This document shows, piece by piece, positions 1 through 14,763 of a stretch of DNA of 64,000 bases. The notes under the pieces are model-generated. The model was not told the origin of the DNA. It saw only the letters and a list, made by a program, of their open reading frames with translations, and did not search any database. Source of the stretch: Kalaharituber pfeilii (Eukaryota > Ascomycota > Pezizomycetes > Pezizales > Pezizaceae); the NCBI GenBank assembly GCA_015179045.1, contig WHUZ01000018.1, positions 682,001 to 746,000 on the forward strand, read 5' to 3'. The first letter of the stretch is position 1; every line of letters begins with the position of its first letter. The translations under genes and the position numbers were made by a program.

Positions 1-969
1 CACTGTTCATTGGGTGGGACGCTACCCAGCCTCAGTTGCCCACGACACTCAACATAGCAGATCACACGCTTCCAGGCGACCAGGCATTCGAGGAAATAAA
101 GTTTTCAGGGGGCCTCTAGGGTACCAGAGCTACTCGGTTGCAGTGTGCCGTGTTACCCAAATCGGGCACCAGATTCCTGCCCATCTCGCACACATCACAA
201 GAACGATGTTGCTGATGCCACAAAAAAGCCCCAGTGAACTAAGTGCTTCATCTGCCAAAAACCCGAGCAAGTTCCCATCTGAGTTTGTGATTTGTCCAAC
301 CCACCTCTGTGCTGCCCTCCCTACCGTGCTGTGAGTCCGCAAGCGAGCAACTGGGCCTGGCTGAGGTGATCTCATCCAGCCCCCTCGGAATCACTTGCCT
401 CCCCACGTTCTTGTATAATTTCCTTCATGCAACGTCCTGAAACGTGAACGGGGGTTGGCCAGGCAGGGGTTTTTCGGCGAATACCGGCCTTCTTGCGTGG
501 CAGGAACGGAGTCATCCCCCATCAGGACTGTCAAGGTCATCGAAGTGAGCCGATATGGAGTCCCTACGCAGGTTACGGTGTCCGCAAGTTGTGTGGCTCC
601 TGGGGCAGATCAACAAAAGGGGGATGACTGGCTACACTTCATGATAGAAATACAAGTTCAGTGGTTAACCCTGTAATCAGCTGAAAGAAACTAATGCACA
701 CTTTGATAATTGCATTGGCAAAAAAGGCAGTAAAAAGCATTCTGCCTAACTTGCTTCTAGAACAGCCAAGCCCTTCAATCTCAATCCTTGCAATTAGCTA
801 CGAGAAAGCATAAACAAAACAACAGCAAGCATTAAAATCCCAAACTACCCTCCCCGATTTTGCCAGAGTGTAAATACTACATGTAACGAAGCACGGCAAT
901 CTAGACTATAAGACGTGGTAAATCTAGCTGTATACGCAATAAAGCAAGTGAGAACGTGATTGCAGTTGG
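1..969. other. Left-edge region without a supported gene
   Basis: I see only short overlapping open frames on both strands, with no recognisable family, splice-linked exon chain or RNA gene. The right part (about 680-969) lies downstream of the DBP2 stop codon and probably includes its 3' UTR. Confidence 0.5.
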
Positions 970-3463
<2,494 letters not shown>

Positions 3464-3819
3464 GGTATTTGAAGACGGGCTTTAGATATAGACTCAGAGG
3501 TGTAAGGTAAAAGTAAATAAGCTGAGAAAGAATGTGGTTGTAACGGTTGCGATTGAAGCTTGAACAGCCACAGAGGAGCGTTGATAAAGGGGATGTTTGA
3601 ACGTGATGGCAATGGATTGAAAAAAACTTGTACCAGATAAAGCTTGGCGAGCTGAGTCAGACTTGGCGGTTGTGGATTGATCAGCTATCATCTCCCAACT
3701 ACCATTTTGCTACTCAATGAGGTTACTTGATGCGACCGCGCTTTGATTTATATATACCGTCATATCTTACCTCTGGTTTCGTTTATGGGGAAATGCTTGC
3801 TCAGTCCCCCTCCCTGTAG

Positions 3820-5250
3820 AGTAACTTTTCGAGCTCAATAGAAATACCTCTACTGATTCTCAGAGAAATTTAGAACAGCACCTTCATGGAGTGCTCGCAT
3901 GTTTGGGAAAATGTGACCCTATCTCTAGCATTGTGACTGGTTACGAGACTTGCATTGTGATACGCACTGATTAACTGATTTCATCTCTGTACAGTTACTG
4001 AATCTGTTGCCATCGAAGCTTCACGAATGTCTACCACGTCCTCGAGCTAGTTACCTTACTCTAAACATTACATCTAGCTCTGCCTAATAGCACTCAATTC
4101 CTCTAAATCTGCTCATGCATCCGTGAACCTTATTGGTGTAAGAATTCTTTGTTTCATATCCTTTCGTGGTGACAATGGAAGAAATCGGGGAATTTTCCTT
4201 GTCGTCTTCAAAGGGATGAGAGAATACCAGTTGCGGCACTGCGCTTACTGACAGACCAAAGCACTGTTGCCTGTTTTCCGCCATTGTTAAGGAGATCCAA
4301 AGAAAGGATACTTCAATAGAGAAGTGTGAAGGTACTCTAAGGAATAGACACCTGTTGTGGAGAGTGCTGCCTCTTGGTAAGGTTTATGCGCAAACGTGGA
4401 GAGGGCCCAATATATATTACCAACACCCTCCTCAGATTGTAAGTACTCATCATCCTAATAGGTGTAGTGACAACTTATAAATTGACATATGAACATGTTG
4501 ATGTGTTTCATGCAATCTTTGATAAGAATTTGACGGAGAATCACTGGACTATTAATGCAAAGCTCTTAAAAGAATATGTGGAACATTTGGCCTCAAAGCT
4601 GAACCGCTGAATATATTGGGGAGGATGGACGAGTCACTCTTCTAAGCTACACCAAGAAGATAACGGATGGGATTGGTAGGCGCCGTTCGCAATGGGGGGC
4701 GCAAGATCAGTAGATCACAAAGCAATATATCAGAAATGCTAAAACAGCCACCGCATACAGTGGTTTCTATGAGTACCATAAAGATTCAAGAATTCACACT
4801 TGAGGAATGCCTGCATATAACAAATATGAAGTTGAAAGACTTCAAGGTACGATTTGTCCGATGTATTATTTGCTGTACCTTTCCTATATGTGGTAAAGGC
4901 TATTATCAATCACGCAGATTCACTTGGTGCCACAATTACTGCCTGCTATAGTGCTCCTGGTCGTCCTGTCCGGATGCAATATGACCGTGATGGAATGAAC
5001 TTTGAATTTACATCTATGACTACTAGGGGTGGGGCAAGGACTCCTCAGTCATTCACAGGAACTATGGTCCGTATTCGCTTACTGGATTAAATGCACGCTC
5101 CCACTTGGAAGCAACTAGGAATGAGCACCTGCCTGCTCGCATTGAGAGTGACCATCCTCAAGGCCTGGAGCACAGCATGCTACCCCTCCAGAGTGCCTGC
5201 TACTTCAGAGTTGCCGCACTGCCCCGTTCCGCCCACTAGTTTTTATCTCA
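3820..5250 (+). pseudogene. rad9: Decayed rad9-like gene (9-1-1 checkpoint clamp subunit)
   Basis: Rad9 is the PCNA-like subunit of the 9-1-1 DNA-damage clamp. Fragments with Rad9 character follow each other in the right order but in different frames: LHGVLACLGK (~3881), SVAIEASR (~4010), ALNSSKSAHAS (~4090) through RGDNG, QTKALLPVF (~4253), ECCLLVRFM (~4360), VTTYKLTYEHVDVFHAIFD (~4470), NHWTINAKLLKEYVEHL (~4540), GEDGRVTLLSYTKKI (~4620), LKQPPHTVVS (~4740) and HADSLGATITACYSAPGRP (~4910) through GMNFEFTSMTTRG. Some breaks could be introns; 4846-4899 is a convincing one. Others cannot be: within about 60 bases around 4595-4630 two single-base shifts are needed, and stop codons fall inside conserved blocks (~4075, ~4245, ~4285). 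I read this as a relic, probably of a second copy, since rad9 is normally single and conserved. The exact ends are uncertain. Confidence 0.72.
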
Positions 5251-5304
5251 ACAGATATCAACTATGAATTGAAACCAAAATTTCTATTTCTGTTCTAGGC
5301 CATC

Positions 5305-6010
5305 CACATTAAGAAGTCTCAAAACACAGAAGATCATCCTGGCGAATGCCCCATAAAAGACGGAGTCTAGTATTCTGTTTCTCCTGTTTGCATGTCCATC
5401 CAGACAAGTGAACCGGAAACGAGGTCATCAAAATCGTTTGAACTCTAGCCTTCAGCATGCAGTGCGTTACATATTCAAGAATTTGCATCGCCTCGAGTAC
5501 CATTGATTGATCCATATTGAGTTCTTTTGGAACAGATCTAACCCACTGCTTCTCGTCAATTTCAATGAAGGAGAACCCGGGGCCAAGGGGACCCAGTGTC
5601 TTTACTGCTCTTGTCACATCATCAGATATATTATTAGCACCCCTGCTTAACAATTGAAACGGCAATAAGCCCGCCGTTTTCGTCTCTTGTTTTGCGGCAA
5701 CCTCTACGAGTCTGATCGCTAACTCAAAATAAAATGTCATTGATGCTGCCCCCCAAAGCTCTGCCCCAAATTGACCCTTTTCTTTCAGATGAGGATGCAA
5801 GGGGGTCAACCCCAATCGCCGTACACATGGAAGCGAATTCCGCACGGTACTCTGGATTTGAACGTATATCTCTAGCACAGTAGGTGCAAACTGAGCAAGC
5901 GCAGCCTGAAAGACGGAGAGCTGTGTGGTGGGTTCATCGATGAGTTTTGTGGATGAGGGTCATTGAGCACTCTCCTCTGCTGCGAAGCTGTTTGAAAGAT
6001 TGTAATAGAT
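5305..6010 (-). pseudogene. SNF8: Decayed SNF8/VPS22-like gene (ESCRT-II subunit)
   Basis: SNF8 (Vps22) is the winged-helix subunit of ESCRT-II, which sorts ubiquitylated membrane proteins at endosomes. On the minus strand I read family blocks in order but in shifting frames: QLSVFQAALAQFA (~5920), DIRSNPEYRAEFASMC followed by AIGVDPLASS (~5800-5870), then a shift into KGQFGAELWG, FYFELAIRLVEV, NISDDVTRAVKTLGPLG, RSVPKELNMDQSMVLEA (5500-5790), a shortened MLKARVQTI, and after another shift DDLVSGSLVWMDMQTGETEY with a TAG where the family has the Trp of EYW (~5368). At least three frameshifts, one in-frame stop and a short deletion are present. The longest open piece (5309-5878) is therefore not a functional protein. 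It lies tail to tail with the rad9 relic. Confidence 0.75.
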
Positions 6011-6357
6011 TGCTCTTTGACGCGAAGTGGATAGAGGTGTTTTGTAAAAGCCCATTGCCGCGTTGCTGTTCAACTTGTCGGAAGATGAAGTCCACCATGT
6101 GAGGTTAGAGAAGCAAAACAATCGTAAATCAGGGTAACACTTTCCACCATAGGTCATAGTTTAGGTAAGCTGTCTTAAGCCACGTGAATGAAATTCTTGC
6201 CAAGATTGATCAGGGTATCAGCCCTAAACGCACACTTCACAGTCTCGACTACACATGTATCAACCTAAATTTGGGTGAATCGAGGAAGTCTACATTGCCA
6301 ACCAGTAGCCGCAACACCAACAATTTGTCGACGAAAAATTCACGACATTGCGCCAAA

Positions 6358-7911
6358 ATGCCTAACACGTACGCTATCTCTCTGTTTCCTCTCCGTTCTT
6401 TTGCAGATAGCCACCGCTCGCTGGGCTTGCATCTGCAATGCCAGCTCGATATATCCTGAGTACTCTTACGAGGCTTGGGGAAATTGAGAAATGGGATTCA
6501 TGTGATCCTATTCTTGAAATGCATAAATCACTTCTTCTACGAGCCCCTTCATCTGGTGCTTTTGAGAGTGTTTTCACTCCTGGAGTTCTCTGGGGATATT
6601 GTCGGATGGGATAGAAAAGCTCAATGAAATGCCTGCACATAGGAGAGGCTGATGTTCATCGTGTCTCAGAATTTGCCTGCGCGAGAGCAATTTCTGGGCC
6701 TAGTAAATCCCATCGATTAAATTCATCTACGTCGGGTGATACCAGCTTTTGATCGTTGAATGACTTTGACCTCATATATTTATGATGCTCTTGTCATCAA
6801 CTCGGCGCAATATACAATCAAAAATATTAGCGGAATGGTTATCTAACAGTTTTGCAATGTTTTCCATTGCGCGTATAGGACGGTGCCAACTCAAGAACAG
6901 ATCTTGGTCCCTGAGACCCTCCTGAAGAAGAGAAAAGACCAAGAGAAGGCTCACGCTGAAAAACTCACAGCTGCTAAGGCGAGGAAGGAGGTAAGGGGTT
7001 TATTTTTTAGTTAATGTCAAGAGGAGGAAATTGGTTGCTATGATGAATACCTTACCAAAAATGTGGCTAGCCAACGGCGATGCTGTCCAATCTATATACC
7101 ATCTTTCGGGACTGATGCCCTATTTCGAGAACCTGCTCTCAATGTATCGAATAATACTTTGAATACAGCTGACAATGAAAGTAGGACCAGAAGAAGAAGC
7201 GCGAGGTTATCTTCAAGCGTGCGGAGCAATATGTGAAGGAGTACCGTGATGCTGAGCGTGAGAAAATTCGCCTGGCTCGCGATGCTAAGAAGGAGGGTTC
7301 CTTTTACGTCCCTGCTGAAGCGAAGCTGGTCTTCGTTGTTCGCATCAAGGGGTATGCAATTATATATTTTTCATGCTCCTTACAGGAAGCTGATGTTCTT
7401 GCATAGCATCAACAAGATTGCTCCTAAGCCAAGGAAGATCCTTCAGTTGCTCCGCCTTGTCCAAATCAACAACGGAGTTTTCGTCAAGGTTACCAAAGCT
7501 ACCTCTGAAATGCTGAGGGTTGTCGAGCCATGGATCGCTTATGGGACACCTAATCTCAAATCTGTTCGTGAGCTCATCTACAAGCGTGGATACGGGAAAA
7601 TTGACAAGCAACGCATTCCATTGGTGAGTAATAATTGCTTTTTCTTGGACACTTACTGATTATACCAGACCGACAATGCTCTCATTGAGCAGGCCCTTGG
7701 CAAGTATGGAATCATTTCCGTTGAAGATTTGATTCACGAAATCTACACTGTTGGCCCCAACTTCAAGCAGGCCTCCAACTTCTTGTGGCCATTCAAGCTC
7801 TCTTCCCCAACTGGCGGCTTCCGCACGAGGAAGTTCAAACACTTCATTGAGGGAGGTGATTTGGGTGACAGGGAGGACAAGATCAACAAGCTCATCCGCC
7901 AAATGAACTAA
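6358..7911 (+). CDS. RPL7: 60S ribosomal protein L7 (uL30)
   Basis: Structural protein of the cytosolic large ribosomal subunit. Five exons are proposed: 6358-6368, 6879-6990, 7185-7351, 7407-7623 and 7669-7911, giving 249 aa, the normal length. The order matches the family: [76 protein letters not shown], then [49 protein letters not shown], and an end in [19 protein letters not shown]. Exons 2-5 are certain. The start is an inference: ATG at 6358 (context CAAAATGCC), four codons, then a 510-nt first intron with donor GTACGC. A long first intron just after the start is common in ribosomal protein genes and can carry regulatory or snoRNA sequence; I could not identify a snoRNA in it. Confidence 0.93.
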
Positions 7912-8497
7912 ATGCGTCATACTCTTTCCTTTCATGAATTCTTTTACGCAACAATTTTCTTTACCTGTTCTTCTTTTGTTAAGGTAGGACTTGGCTGCAC
8001 AAATCTGGACAGAAAAAGTTGTACTGGTTGCTTTGTTTCTGATGTGTTTTGAGGTAGAGGGTAATGATATACATATTTAGCGAAGTACTAGCTCGTTGAA
8101 GTGGTAACGATCAATTTACATTTTCGGCGTTTGGGAATAGGTTCACCCACAGAAACAATAGGGTGACGCTATCCAGTGGAGGATGTGATAGGATTCGCTC
8201 TCGCCTGTAAATTGAATGTTGTATCTCTGATAATTCCCCTGAGCGGGAGATGTTGTCTCGTGCAGACTACCTCTAGAGGCAGAAAGTACCAGACTATACC
8301 AGGTAGTCCGCTTTACAGAGGTCAGAATTGAACCGCGTGCCTAGTCTGGTTGCGCGTGCCAAGGGCCCAAGTTACGGAACCGTAATTGGCTTGGCGTATA
8401 CTAAGTCGCGTTTTCTTCGGTGCTTTGGTCAATTGATTTTGCATTTATTTCATAAATTCTCAACGAATACGCTTAAGCCCCACAGAGGTTTCCGAGA
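7912..8497. other. Intergenic region RPL7-POL1
   Basis: Contains the 3' UTR of RPL7 and the promoter of POL1. Apart from one micro-insertion (8334-8360) and nearby short palindromic pieces around CAGACTA and TAGTCCG (8300-8325), I see nothing else. Confidence 0.5.
8334..8360 (+). repeat. Micro-insertion copy 1 (11 bp between 8-bp direct repeats)
   Basis: Direct repeat CGCGTGCC at 8334-8341 and 8353-8360 encloses TAGTCTGGTTG (8342-8352). The enclosed 11-mer is the shared end sequence of the family described in the findings. The flanking repeat is read as a target-site duplication. Confidence 0.6.
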
Positions 8498-11400
8498 ATG
8501 TCTACCCGGCCCAGCCGGCGCTCGGCTGCTGTTCGCCCTCACGATAAATTTGCCGAACTCAGAGCTCTTCGTGAAGCAGGCAAAACCAGATTGAGTGCAT
8601 ACGAAGTTGAAGAGGAGAAAAAGATATATGAGGAAGTGGATGAAGAGGATTATCGCAGGCGCCGCAGGGAAAGGCTATTGGAAGATGATTTCGTTGTCGA
8701 TGATCGTGGCGAGGGGTACGTGGACAATGGTGAGGAGGACGATTGGGACAGGGGAGGAGGAAGGGAACGTTATAGTGATGAAGAAGCAAGTGAAGGAGAT
8801 ACAAAGGGATCTATTAAACTCACTGGTACGTTTGCGAATCATCACTAAGCTCTGTTCTAATACTTACCGGGGGTAAAAGCAAAGCAAAAACGGCAGCATG
8901 AGGAAGAGAAGAAGAAGAAAAAAGCTGAACAGGAAGGGAATATTACGAAATACCTCAACTCTGCTGCCGCAGCAAGCACGAAGGCTAAACCAGCTGTAAC
9001 TACGGAAGACGATGAAGCGTTTATGGCGGATCTCCTAGGAGATTTTGATAATACAACTACTGCCACAGCTATGTCTTTCAGCAACAGGCGGCGAATAAAA
9101 GGAGAATCTGGGTCGAAAACTCGACGAATGTCTCCCCCAATTCAGCGAAATGCAAACACTCTTGATGTTAAAGTAGAACCGGGATCGCCATCCAAAGGCA
9201 TCAGGAGCTCGCCTCCTCCATTCATTGCTGAGACTTTTCATGATGAGTACGATGAGTATGAATCTATGAACACCAAATTTGCTGATGATGATATCATTAT
9301 GAACGATATGTCTGAACCACCATCTTCCCCCACGGTGAAAGCAGTTCAAAGGAAAACTGGTGCCATGGCATTAGATGATGAGGATGACGACGTTGCTGTG
9401 ATGGAGATCAAGGGTGTGCAGAGTTTAAAGGGAGCGACTGTGAATATTTCTGGGTCGAGACCAACCCCGAAGGTTGAAGAAACGAAATCTCTACCGGCAA
9501 AAGTAGCAGCTGTTGATTCATCCTCATGGAAGAGGGTAACAGCTAACCTAAATGTGACAAATGTCACAAGCAGTGACTCCATTGGCGTAGGCAAACTTGA
9601 TCCAAGAGATGCATTAGATGAAGATGGGAGCTTGAAGTTCTTCTGGCTGGATTACACCGAGGTTGGTGGCTCATTGTGCTTATTTGGGAAGGTTAGAGTC
9701 AAGGATACAAAGAAGTATGCTAGTTGTTTTGTGAAAGTGGATGAAATAGAAAGGGTCCTGTATTTCTTGCCGCGGGAATATCGAATGCGTAAGTGCATCA
9801 CCTCTGTTATTTAAAAATCTTCTACTAAACGAGCATAGGCAATAGGGTACAGACAGAGGAAGAGGTTGTGATGGAAAACGTCTTCGATGAAATTTACAGT
9901 TTGATGAAGAAGCATAAGGTAGAACCTTTCAGAGCTCAAACTTACAAGCGCAAATATGCCTTTGAATTACCCGATATCCCCAAAGAGTCAGACTATCTTC
10001 AAGTTAAATACTCGTATTCAAGTGAGTCTCATATCTTTGAATCTAAGACCAAACAGACCCTAATCTCTTCTAGTGAAACCTCTGGAGATTGACCCTTCAA
10101 AGTTCGAGACTTTTTCGCATGTATTTGGGACGCATACAGCTTTGTTTGAGCAGTTTGTTGTGTCAAAGGGTATTATGGGGCCATGCTGGCTAAATATCAA
10201 AACAGCGAATTTCAATGCAGTTACAAATGTATGTTCGTGTTGAGCTCACAGGACCTGATTTGGATTAACAATTCATAGGCATCGTGGTGCAAATTGGAGC
10301 TTCAAGTGGACAAGCCTTCGTTTATAGAGAGGTTTGGGGATTCTGAAGGGGATGCCCCACCTCTTACACTAATGAGCATAGCTCTACGCACGAAATTGAA
10401 TATCAAGGAGAACCGACAAGAAGTGATTGCAGCTAGCGCAAGGATATATGAGAATGTATCTCTTGAGGACCCAACGCCGCCGGAAAAGCTACCCTGTCAT
10501 ACTTTCACGGTTATCAGGCCTGTACAGGGAATTTTTCCACCGGGTTTTGAAATGGTTGTGAAGAGGCATGGGGGTAATATAAAGTTGGAGAAGACAGAAC
10601 AGTCCCTATTAAATGTTTTCCTTAGTATGTCCAAGTGGCCTTCTGGTTTGAGCACGTTATGCTGATATTGATATAGCTAAACTTCAGCTAGTGGATCCGG
10701 ACGTGCTAATAGGCCATCAACTAGAAAATGTTGACTACAGTATCTTGCTCAATCGCATGCGAGAGCTGAAAATCAATCAGTGGCACCGAATAGGGAGGAT
10801 GAGAAGGTCAGAATGGCCAAAATATCAGGGCCGTTTTGCTGGTACATTCTTTGCAGAGCGTGGTCTTGTCGCTGGTAGATTGATGTGTGATCTTGCTAAT
10901 GATCTAGGAAAGGTATGTTCTCGTTTTCCGCATTACTCCTCCATAATTCACTTGATTGTGCTAATGTGTGTCTCTCCATCTAGTCGCTAATGACTCAATG
11001 CCAATCCTGGAGCTTGACGGAAATGTGTGAACTGATGCTATCCGAGAAAAGAACCGACATTGATACTGAAGCTGCCCTTAAGACCTGGGGCAGCACGGCA
11101 CAAGGTCTCCTCGATTACTTACTTCACTGCGAGACGGATACTTATTACATTGCTGCCGTTGCCCTCAAGGTCCAAATGCTCCCCTTGGCAAAAGTGCTCA
11201 CGAACCTGGCTGGGAACTCGTGGGCACGCACTCTCAGTGGTACAAGGGCCGAACGGAACGAATACATTTTGCTGCACGAGTTTTATAAGAACGATTACAT
11301 ATGTCCTGATAAGTATACTAAAGGAAAAAAAGAGGACAAGAAGCCACCAGGTAAAGACGAGGAGAATCCTGACAATGAAGATCAAGTGGAAGTAGTCAAG

Positions 11401-13405
11401 AAGAAGGATAAATATAAAGGTGGACTTGTCTTCGATCCGGCAAAGGGGTTGTATGATAAGTTCATCCTGGTTATGGACTTTAACAGTTTGTATCCGAGTA
11501 TAATACAGGAGTATAATATCTGCTTTACTACTGTTGAGCGTACGGATTTGGACGATGATACTGTGCCGCAAGTACCAAAAGAACAAGCATTGGGGATACT
11601 ACCAAAGTTGATCTCAAACTTGGTCAATCGAAGAAGACAGGTGAAGGGGTTGATGAAAGATAAGAATGCAACTCCTACGCAAAAGGCACAGTGGGATATT
11701 AAGCAGCAAGCATTGAAGCTCACAGCGAACTCTATGTACGGGTGCCTTGGATACGATAGGTCAAGATTTTATGCAAGGCCATTGGCAATGTTGGTTACGT
11801 TCAAAGGACGAGAGATTTTGTTGAGCACCAAAGAGCTAGCAGAGTCAATGCAGTTGGAAGTTGTGTATGGTGATACCGACTCTGTCATGATAAACACTAA
11901 CGCCCCGAATTATTACGATGCGCTGAAAGTAGGACAAGAGTTCAAGAAGGCGGTGAACGATAAATATCGTTTATTGGAGATTGATATTGATAACGTATTT
12001 CAGAGGCTGCTATTGCATGCAAAGAAGAAGTATGCGGCACTGAATTTGACGGAAGTCAATGGGAAACTGGAGAGTAAGATGGAGGTCAAGGGGTTGGATA
12101 TGAGGAGGAGGGAGTATTGTAAGATTTCGAAGGATGCCAGCGCGTGGGTATCCATTATTTACCTTCTACTAACATATCAGCAGAAAAATTGCTAACTGGG
12201 TCTTTGATGGTCAACAGGCATATACTGAACGAGATTTTCTCCGGTGATGACACCGAAGTTGTAGTCGAACGCATCCACGACTACCTCCGCGACCTCGGCG
12301 ATAAGATGCGCAACAGCAAGTTCCCGGCCACGGAATACACTATCTATACGAAACTGGGTAAGGAGCCCGAAGAGTATCCTGACGGCAAGACGATGCCACA
12401 CGTGCAAGTGGCGCTACGGAAGAAGGCTAGGGGAGAGATGGTTAAAGTGGGTGATATCATTTCTTTCATTGTCACAGGGTCTAGTGATGGTACAGATAAA
12501 AACCCAGCCGAGAGAGCATATGCGTTGCAGGATGTGGTGAAGGATCCGAATTTGGTGCCGGGTATGTTCCTACCCTGAGAGATTTCCGTACGTCATACTT
12601 ATCATGCCGGGTAGACCACGAATGGTACCTCATTAAACAAATCTTCCCCCCCATTGAGCGTCTCTGCTCGCCCATCGAGGGCACCGACCGAGCCCGCATC
12701 GCCGGCTGCCTCGGCCTCGACGCACACAAATACCAAATCGTCAGCCACGACAACGACGGCCAAGAAAAAGACCTTTCTCCACTTGAATCCACCATCCCAG
12801 ACGAAGAGCGGTTTCGCGACGCTGCTAAGCTCATGTTGAGGTGCCGCAAGTGCGGGGAATCCGCGGTCTTTGAAGGGCTAATCAAGTCCCGGGATCGTGT
12901 CTCGTCAGAGGGCATCATGTGCGCGAATCCGCAATGTACCTCCCCGCTAGCGGTGTCGTCTATTGTCGCGCAACTCGAGCACCAACTTCGCGCCCAGGTA
13001 GCGATGTACTACGACTCATGGCTCATCTGTTCCGACTCTGCATGCGGCAACCGCACACGTCAGATGTCAGTATACGGCAAAAGATGTCTCGGCTCCCAGG
13101 GCCTTGCAAAGGGCTGTTCTGGAAAGATGGTATACGAGTATTCGGCGAAGAGAATGTACAACCAGTTGTTGTATTTCCAGAGCTTGTTTGATACGGCGAA
13201 GGCAAAGGAGAAGGCCACGGGGCCCAACGCGGATGACTTCACGGTAGTGGTGAATCATAATCAGAGGCGGTTCGGGATAGTGAAGGGAAGAGTGGAGAAG
13301 TATTTAGATAAGTGTGGGAGGGGGTGGGTGAGCATGGACAGCATTTTTTCGTTCTGTTTGGGGGCGAATGGGAGGGCACCGGCTGCACAGACCGTGGTGG
13401 CTTGA
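8498..13405 (+). CDS. POL1: DNA polymerase alpha catalytic subunit
   Basis: Catalytic subunit of the DNA polymerase alpha-primase complex, which extends RNA primers at origins and on the lagging strand. Nine exons join cleanly: 8498-8825, 8880-9788, 9839-10021, 10074-10228, 10279-10624, 10677-10912, 10984-12143, 12218-12561 and 12615-13405, giving 1483 aa, the usual size. The N-terminus holds the Pol alpha opening block ([20 protein letters not shown]) and the [10 protein letters not shown] motif. The family-B polymerase core shows [18 protein letters not shown] (motif A), [13 protein letters not shown] (motif B) and YGDTDSVM (motif C). The C-terminus has two Cys clusters, CRKCGES...CANPQC and [22 protein letters not shown], for zinc and B-subunit binding. 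All introns are about 50-75 nt. All catalytic residues appear present. Confidence 0.96.
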
Positions 13406-14712
13406 GCAGTGAGGAAATAGAAGAGGGATTGAGTATAACTTTGTGGATTTTGATATCTTTTCTTTTTTGTCTACAATTGTCATGTCTAAAGAGTATTGGA
13501 AAGATTTAAGATCTAGTCCTATTCTTTGGGTCCTTTACTTGCATTTTCTGAGTTGTGTGTTAAACGTTTACTTCATTTGGTTTTTCTTGTTACTTGTTAC
13601 CATTTTGCTTGTTTGCATGACGAAATTTACCGGCCTACTACATCCATACGAGCTTTAGTGTCGATATCCTAAAGGTAAATTGAAAATAGAGAATAGGAAC
13701 GGATATTGGGGAAACAACTTAGCCATGATTAAGCCGGAATTGCGACGTTGTAACTAACTAATTGTGTTGGAGAAAGGCAGGGGACGGTCAATATAGCCTT
13801 TGCTGTGACAGTCACCCACTGAACTGAGTAATGTCTGAAAATACCCTACCATTTCTTCATACCAAAAACGCCCTGATTACATGTTCTCGTACTCAGTCTA
13901 AGAGACCCAAGAAATAGGCCGAAAATAATAGTCTGGGCACGAGAACATTGATTATACAAACAATGCTTTTACTTTCGTTGTGTTACTTGGCTTGCTCCAT
14001 CATCTATCACTGCCTTGTCGTCACGCCGTCATGCAGTCCTGCGCACCGCGTATTAGCAATTGGAATCCATACTCTGAGAGCGAGAACAATCTGTATTAAC
14101 GCTGCATCGCATTTCGCCCCGTACATTCATGCCTACATCCATACCACCCATACAGCCAAGGTAGCGCACGTAATCACCAAGCAGCCACATTTTGGAAGCC
14201 GAGTATTATACACGAGGGTAGGGGTAGGTGTGCCCGTTGCTTTGCCTGATTTGGGAAGAAATCCGTGACGGCGGCTTTGGTGCAATTGGTTGGCAGTGTT
14301 CCGGAGAATCTGGGGTTCTCGGAGGCTTGAGTATGGATCGGAGTGGAGAGAAGGTGTGAGGTGATAGGGCATCGGAAGGGGGCCCGCTGGACGGTGGATA
14401 AGGGGTCAGAAGAAAGGAGAAGTGGAATGATGTATGTGAGATTTTGTCTCTTGCGTGAGAAGGAAAATGCAACAGCACGCATTCTTGAAAATATTTCTGA
14501 AACTCAAATAACATCGGGTATGCTTATATATCAGATCTAATTATTGTACATTGAGGGACGACTGCCTTTGTGCAGCTACAAGTGATGTTTGCGGTCTTCA
14601 ACGAGCAGAACAGAATGTTCGCACGGTGAAGTGGTTTGGTTGCCTGCTTAGAGTTTTACAGGCATTTCCATTTTGAGGAGTTCAGCCTTCCAAATCTGGA
14701 AACCAGGATAGA

Positions 14713-14763
14713 ACAGAAAATGTAGTCCGGTCGGGGGTCGTGCCAACCAGACTACAGAAAATG
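14713..14763 (-). repeat. Micro-insertion copy 2 (32-bp palindrome between 9-10 bp repeats)
   Basis: Direct repeat ACAGAAAATG at 14713-14722 and 14754-14763 encloses a 31-32 bp sequence starting TAGTCCGGTC and ending CCAACCAGACTA. Its two ends are inverted repeats of each other (TAGTCYGGTY outward). Read on the minus strand it closely matches copy 6 at 50 kb over the whole length. With the outer A counted in the element it is 32 bp and the duplication 9 bp. Confidence 0.7.

Noticed and set aside
8300..8360. tRNA or SINE with a B-box-like GGTTCAATTC on the minus strand
   Set aside because: No T-arm pairing, no A box at the right distance and no cloverleaf; the motif is next to a micro-insertion.
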